Assembly (NCBI RefSeq): GCF_037027445.1
Contig: NZ_JBANDL010000002.1
Span: 1,550,001 to 1,614,000 of the forward strand
Direction: 5' to 3'
Length of the DNA stretch: 64,000 bases
Origin: Lysobacter firmicutimachus
GTDB taxonomy: Bacteria > Pseudomonadota > Gammaproteobacteria > Xanthomonadales > Xanthomonadaceae
The translations under genes were made by a program, and so were the position numbers. This document shows positions 60,457 to 64,000 of the stretch, piece by piece. Within the stretch, counting starts at the first letter, position 1, and each line of letters opens with the position of its first letter. The notes under the pieces were generated by a model. That model was not told the DNA's origin. It searched no databases and saw only the letters and a program-made list of their open reading frames with translations.

Positions 60457-61344
60457 ATGCCCCGATTCCCGCTCCGCACCGCGCTCGCCGCCTTGCTGGC
60501 GTTCGCCGCATGCCCGGCCTGGGCCGGCGAATCGCAGGCCGCCTATGTCGTTGCCGGGCGCAAGGTGATCGGCACCTTGAACCTGCCGGAGCGGGTGCGC
60601 AATCCGCCGGTGGTGCTGCTGTTGCCCGAGTTCGCCGGCAACCGCGACGAGCGCCGCGGCGGCGCGGTCAAGGAAGGCGTGTACGCGCGCGCGGCACAGC
60701 GCTGGGCCCAGCAGGGCATCGCCAGCCTGCGCATCGACTATCGCTTCAACGGCGACAGCGACGGCCAGTTCGCCGACGGCAGCCTGGATGCGTTCGTGGT
60801 CGACGGCGTACAGGCGCTGGAATACCTGGCCGGTTCGGGCAAGGTCGACCCGCAACGCATGGCGGTGGTGGGCTGGGGCATGGGCGGCGCGGTCGCCAGC
60901 GCGGTCGCCGCGCGCAGCCGCTATCCGCTCGACGGCCTGGCGTTGTGGAACCCGGACGTCGACGTCGGCGCGGCCTTCATCCAGCGCCTGGGTCGCGACA
61001 AGATTCGCCAGGGACTGGCCGGCGGCAGCGTGCCGACCACGGTCGATCTGGCGGTCGGGCGCACCGTCGCGCTGAAGCAACCGTTCTTCGTCAGCCTGTT
61101 CACGCTGTCGCCGCCGGCGGAGATCGCCCGCTACGGCGGCCCGCTGATGGTCGCCGTCGGCACCCAGGACGAAATCGGCGCGCCGCAGCCGGCGCAGGCG
61201 GAAAGCCTGATCCGCTACCACGGCGGCGAAGGCGAGTTGCTGGTGCTGCCGATGGACCGCATGTTCAACCTGGGCAAGAGCCGGCGCCAGGTCGATGCCT
61301 TGATCGAGGCCACCGAAAGCTTCCTGCAGAACCATTTCCGCTGA
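60457..61344 (+). CDS. Exported alpha/beta-hydrolase-fold protein lacking the nucleophile
   Basis: 295 residues. Signal peptide 1-23. The fold matches dienelactone-hydrolase-like proteins (VVLLLPEFAGNRDERRGG, YDYRFNGDSDGQFADGSL-type segment), but the elbow reads GWGMGG with Gly141 where Ser or Cys is required, and the usual His loop reads LPMDRMFN. An acid candidate remains in GTQDEI. It is therefore probably a binding or structural protein rather than a hydrolase, or an enzyme with displaced catalytic residues. Confidence 0.7.
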   Translation: MPRFPLRTALAALLAFAACPAWAGESQAAYVVAGRKVIGTLNLPERVRNPPVVLLLPEFAGNRDERRGGAVKEGVYARAAQRWAQQGIASLRIDYRFNGDSDGQFADGSLDAFVVDGVQALEYLAGSGKVDPQRMAVVGWGMGGAVASAVAARSRYPLDGLALWNPDVDVGAAFIQRLGRDKIRQGLAGGSVPTTVDLAVGRTVALKQPFFVSLFTLSPPAEIARYGGPLMVAVGTQDEIGAPQPAQAESLIRYHGGEGELLVLPMDRMFNLGKSRRQVDALIEATESFLQNHFR

Positions 61345-61766
61345 GCTTGGCGCCCAGCGACGCCGTCGGTCCGCGCATCGGCGGAGGCGGCGATCGCGGT
61401 GCGTTGCGAGCGGTCCGGCGCAGCGCCGGTCTGCGTTTGTGGACGAGCCGCCGCCCGCTGGCATGAGCCGCGGGGCTGAGCCGCGCGCGATGGCCGCAAT
61501 CCCCAGCCCCAGCCAGCGGCGCATGCCCGATCGCGCCGGGCGCGCTTGACTGCCGGTCGAGGGCGGCGAGCCGGCGCGCCGGCGAAACCCGGCCGCGGAT
61601 CGGTCTCCGGCCTGCGTAGCCGCAGCGGCTTTGTATCGCACTGTATCCGCGCCGGGGGCGAGCAGGGTCCGGATACAAAAAGCGGTTCCCGGCGACACGG
61701 TGCGGATACCGCGTGCGGGCGAAATGGCGCCTCCGAAACGCAGCCGCCAACGCCCAGGAGCGCACC
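61345..61766. other. Spacer before the EGKCG operon with repeated CGGATAC motifs
   Basis: 422 nt without a gene. In its last third are TTGTATCGC (61631), GTATCCG (61643-61649), CGGATAC (61670-61676) and CGGATAC (61703-61709), i.e. two direct and one inverted copy of the same heptamer, plus a rough TTTGTATC/GGATACAAA inverted repeat. This cluster, 58-136 nt before the DoxX ATG, is a candidate operator or promoter region. Confidence 0.5.
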
Positions 61767-62447
61767 ATGTCGACCGTCGCGACCCGCACCGATTCTTCCG
61801 CCCGCGTGCCGTTCCTGGTCCGCATCGACGCGGTAGGCCGCTGGCTGGCGCCGCTGGGCCTGCGCGCCCTGTTGGCGTGGGAATTCTTCGAAGCCGGACG
61901 CGAAAAGCTGCACGGGCAGAACTGGTTCGCCGAACTCGGCGGGCGGTTTCCGCCGCCGTTTTCCTGGTTCGGCGCCGACCTCAACTGGCACTTGGCGACC
62001 GGTCTGGAACTCGGCGCCAGCGTGGCCTTGTTGCTGGGGCTGGGCACACGCTATGCCGCGGCGGCGCTGTGGGTGCTGACCCTCGTCGCGATCGGCGCGG
62101 TGCACTGGCCGCAGCACTGGGACAACCTGGCCGAGCTGTGGCGCGGCTACGCCATCACCGACGACGGCTACGGCAACTACAAATTGCCGCTGCTGTATCT
62201 GGCGATGTTGCTGCCGCTGATCTTGAACGGCGCCGGCCGGCTCAGCCTGGATGCGCTGATCGCCCGCCGCACGCCGGTTACGGCCAGCGCCGACCGCCGC
62301 GCCTGGGGCTGGACCGCATTGGCGATCGGCCCGTCGTTCGCGCCGCTGCTGCCGGTGTTCGGCGCCGCGCTGGCCGTGCTCGGCCTGGGGCTGCTGACGC
62401 TGAGCCGTTTACAGCCGCCCCGGCGGCTGGCCGCCGCTTCGCCCTGA
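61767..62447 (+). CDS. DoxX-family membrane protein (HvfD-like)
   Basis: 226 residues with four hydrophobic helices (~30-48, 75-98, 105-125, 150-170) and a further C-terminal one (~195-220). DoxX features include [19 protein letters not shown] and [20 protein letters not shown]. DoxX-type proteins accompany MNIO/EGKCG RiPP operons (the HvfD position); the actual role is uncertain, perhaps redox or metal related. CAGGAG lies before the ATG. First gene of a run with the precursor (91 nt) and the MNIO gene. Confidence 0.75.
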   Translation: MSTVATRTDSSARVPFLVRIDAVGRWLAPLGLRALLAWEFFEAGREKLHGQNWFAELGGRFPPPFSWFGADLNWHLATGLELGASVALLLGLGTRYAAAALWVLTLVAIGAVHWPQHWDNLAELWRGYAITDDGYGNYKLPLLYLAMLLPLILNGAGRLSLDALIARRTPVTASADRRAWGWTALAIGPSFAPLLPVFGAALAVLGLGLLTLSRLQPPRRLAAASP

Positions 62448-62538
62448 GCGGCATTCGTTTTATCCATTCCGAATTCCCATCCCGTCGCAGACAGCGACTC
62501 ACGCACGGCGCATCCGTGCTCTTCACTGGAGCAACCCC

Positions 62539-63114
62539 ATGTCAGGTTCCGAAACCCGTACCTCCAAGACCTCCGAACGGCGTTCCGACCCGCGCGCCAA
62601 TCCCGCATCGGCCGGCGTACTCGGCGTGGCCCTCGCCGCGACCGCCTTGACCGGATTGTTCGCCGGTTCGGCCTTCGCCATGCAGCCGCTGGCGCAGGGC
62701 TATCTGCTCGGCGCCAGCCATGCCGGCGCCGAGGGCAAGTGCGGCGAAGGCAAATGTGGCGCCAGCAAGGCCGGGAGCAAGGCCGCGCAAGCCGAAGGCA
62801 AGTGCGGCGAAGGCAAGTGCGGCGCCAGCAAGCCCGGCAGCAAGGCCGCGCAGGCGGAAGGCAAATGCGGCGAGGGCAAGTGCGGCGACGCTTCGTTCGC
62901 CAAGACCGACCGCAGCGGCGACGGCCGGGTGTCGCGTGCGGAATTCCTCGCCGTGGCGCCGCAACGCGCCGCCGACTTCGCCAAGATCGACCGCGATCGC
63001 GACGGCTTCATCTCCGAGTCGGAGGCCTACGAGTTCCTCAAGGCCACCTATGCCGCGAACGGCAAGCCGATGCCGCCGGGCCTGTTCGCCAAGCACCCCG
63101 CCGGCGGCCGCTGA
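62539..63114 (+). CDS. HvfA-like EGKCG-repeat RiPP precursor fused to EF-hands
   Basis: 191 residues. Signal/leader region with a hydrophobic core (residues ~25-47, ending AFA). Residues 64-116 carry six EGKCG motifs (65-69, 70-74, 86-90, 91-95, 107-111, 112-116) in three near-identical 21-residue repeats. In Haemophilus HvfA such Cys are converted by the MNIO HvfB with HvfC to oxazolone-thioamide groups that bind copper(I). Unusually, residues 124-135 and 151-162 form two EF-hand loops ([24 protein letters not shown]). Followed 73 nt later by the MNIO gene. The downstream partner HvfC (DUF2063) should lie beyond the window. Confidence 0.85.
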   Translation: MSGSETRTSKTSERRSDPRANPASAGVLGVALAATALTGLFAGSAFAMQPLAQGYLLGASHAGAEGKCGEGKCGASKAGSKAAQAEGKCGEGKCGASKPGSKAAQAEGKCGEGKCGDASFAKTDRSGDGRVSRAEFLAVAPQRAADFAKIDRDRDGFISESEAYEFLKATYAANGKPMPPGLFAKHPAGGR

Positions 63115-63187
63115 GCGCGGTCTTCCTCCCCACGTCGCGCGATCGGTGCCGGGCACCGGTCGCGCGGCGACCCGCCCAGGACTTGCC

Positions 63188-64000
63188 ATGGATACAACTC
63201 TCAATGCTTGCTCCGCCGGCCTCGGACTGCGCCGCGGCCTGCTGCCGGAACTGCTGGCGATGGACGCCGGCGCGGTGGATTTCCTCGAATGCGCCCCGGA
63301 CAACTGGATCGGCGTCGGCGGCCGCTACGGCGAAGCGCTGGCCGAACTGTCCGCACGCTGGCCGATCAGCGCGCACGGACTGTCGCTGTCGCTGGGCGGC
63401 ACCGCGCCGTTGGACACGCAGTTGCTGCGCCGCACCCGCGAGTTCCTCGACCGGCATGGGGTCGCGCTGTACAGCGAACATTTGAGCTACTGCACCGACG
63501 ATGGGCATCTCTACGATCTGATGCCGATTCCGTTCACCGAGGAGGCGATCGGCCACGTCGCCGCGCGCATCCGCCAGGCGCAGGATGCGTTGGGGCGCCG
63601 GATCGCGGTGGAGAACGTGTCCTACTACGCCGCGCCCTACCAGGCCTTGAGCGAAGCGGACTTCATCGCCGCGGTACTGGCCGAGGCCGATTGCGATCTG
63701 TTGCTGGACCTCAACAACCTGAGCGTCAACGCGCACAATCACGGCTATCCGGTCGGCGAGTTCCTCGACCGACTGCCGCGCGGACGCATCGCCTCGTACC
63801 ACATCGCCGGCCATTACGACGATGCTGAGGGGCTCAAGATCGACACCCACACCGCTGCGGTGCGCGAGGACGCCTGGGCGCTGCTGGGCGAGGCGTATCG
63901 CCGTTTCGGCGTGCGTCCGACTGTGCTCGAGCGCGATTTCAACCTGCCCCCGCTGGCCGAGCTGCTGGGCGAAACCGAGCGAATCCGCGCCATGCAGCGC
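63188..64000 (+). CDS. MNIO (DUF692) enzyme, HvfB-like; 3' end outside window
   Basis: 271 residues visible, frame open to the last base. Multinuclear non-heme iron oxidative enzymes use a TIM-barrel with a His/Asp/Asn/Glu metal cluster; here [25 protein letters not shown] (His), YSEHLSYC (Glu-His), IAVENVSYY (Glu-Asn), [14 protein letters not shown] (Asp/Asn), YHIAGHYD (His) and TVLERDFN (Glu) are all present. The neighbouring EGKCG precursor is its likely substrate. AGGA precedes the ATG. Confidence 0.9.
   Translation, partial: MDTTLNACSAGLGLRRGLLPELLAMDAGAVDFLECAPDNWIGVGGRYGEALAELSARWPISAHGLSLSLGGTAPLDTQLLRRTREFLDRHGVALYSEHLSYCTDDGHLYDLMPIPFTEEAIGHVAARIRQAQDALGRRIAVENVSYYAAPYQALSEADFIAAVLAEADCDLLLDLNNLSVNAHNHGYPVGEFLDRLPRGRIASYHIAGHYDDAEGLKIDTHTAAVREDAWALLGEAYRRFGVRPTVLERDFNLPPLAELLGETERIRAMQR

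Overview
The window looks like chromosomal DNA of a Lysobacter-type member of the Xanthomonadaceae. The evidence is the very high GC content, strong G/C third-position codon use, the gene order surE-pcm-yqaA-nlpD and miaA-hfq-hflX-hflK-hflC-(DUF2065)-purA, and effector proteins carrying the XVIPCD tail typical of Xanthomonadales type IV secretion. The genus is an inference from family knowledge; no database was searched.

Layout. 1-9.9 kb: glutathione reductase (5' end missing), an S9 peptidase, an N-formylglutamate amidohydrolase, a YcaQ/AlkX-type DNA glycosylase, parE (minus strand), a globin and small proteins. 10-17.3 kb: a co-directional housekeeping run pyrG-kdsA-(HHH protein)-eno-ftsB-ispD-ispF-truD. 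17.4-25.1 kb: an Smr protein and a LuxR-type regulator on the minus strand with a lux-box-like palindrome between them, the surE-pcm-yqaA-nlpD cluster, and a minus-strand block that includes a frameshifted M15-type peptidase, an Mth938-like protein and yhbY. 25.2-29.0 kb: rlmE, ftsH, folP. 29.3-31.5 kb: no credible gene, but an array of about eleven ~100-bp repeat units, each ending in a TTGTCCACA / TGTGGACAA inverted pair with a fixed 5-nt centre (DnaA-box-like). 31.6-40.6 kb: miaA-hfq-hflX-hflK-hflC-DUF2065, an inserted secreted metzincin-like protease, then purA.

40.6-48.1 kb is accessory: two modules, each an ankyrin-repeat protein followed by a GHSLG lipase with a C-terminal XVIPCD-like region, read as X-T4SS antibacterial effectors with their immunity proteins. 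48.1-49.8 kb holds an ECF41-type sigma factor divergent from an AhpD/carboxymuconolactone-decarboxylase-like gene; matching TGTCACA-like/CGTC elements with 16-nt spacing face both genes. 49.8-57.6 kb: two DJ-1/PfpI genes divergent from a LysR regulator, a MipA/OmpV-like protein, a low-GC islet of unknown small genes with a broken remnant, a YciI-like protein and an AraC regulator. 57.8-61.3 kb: an alpha/beta-hydrolase lipoprotein, a GNAT enzyme, and a hydrolase-fold protein that lacks its nucleophile. 61.7-64 kb: the start of a copper-type RiPP operon: DoxX protein, a precursor with six EGKCG motifs fused to two EF-hands, and an MNIO (DUF692) enzyme that runs off the window end.

Most attention is warranted for the repeat array, the EGKCG/EF-hand precursor operon, the two effector-immunity modules, the paired ECF41 promoters and the LuxR solo with its lux-box-like site.
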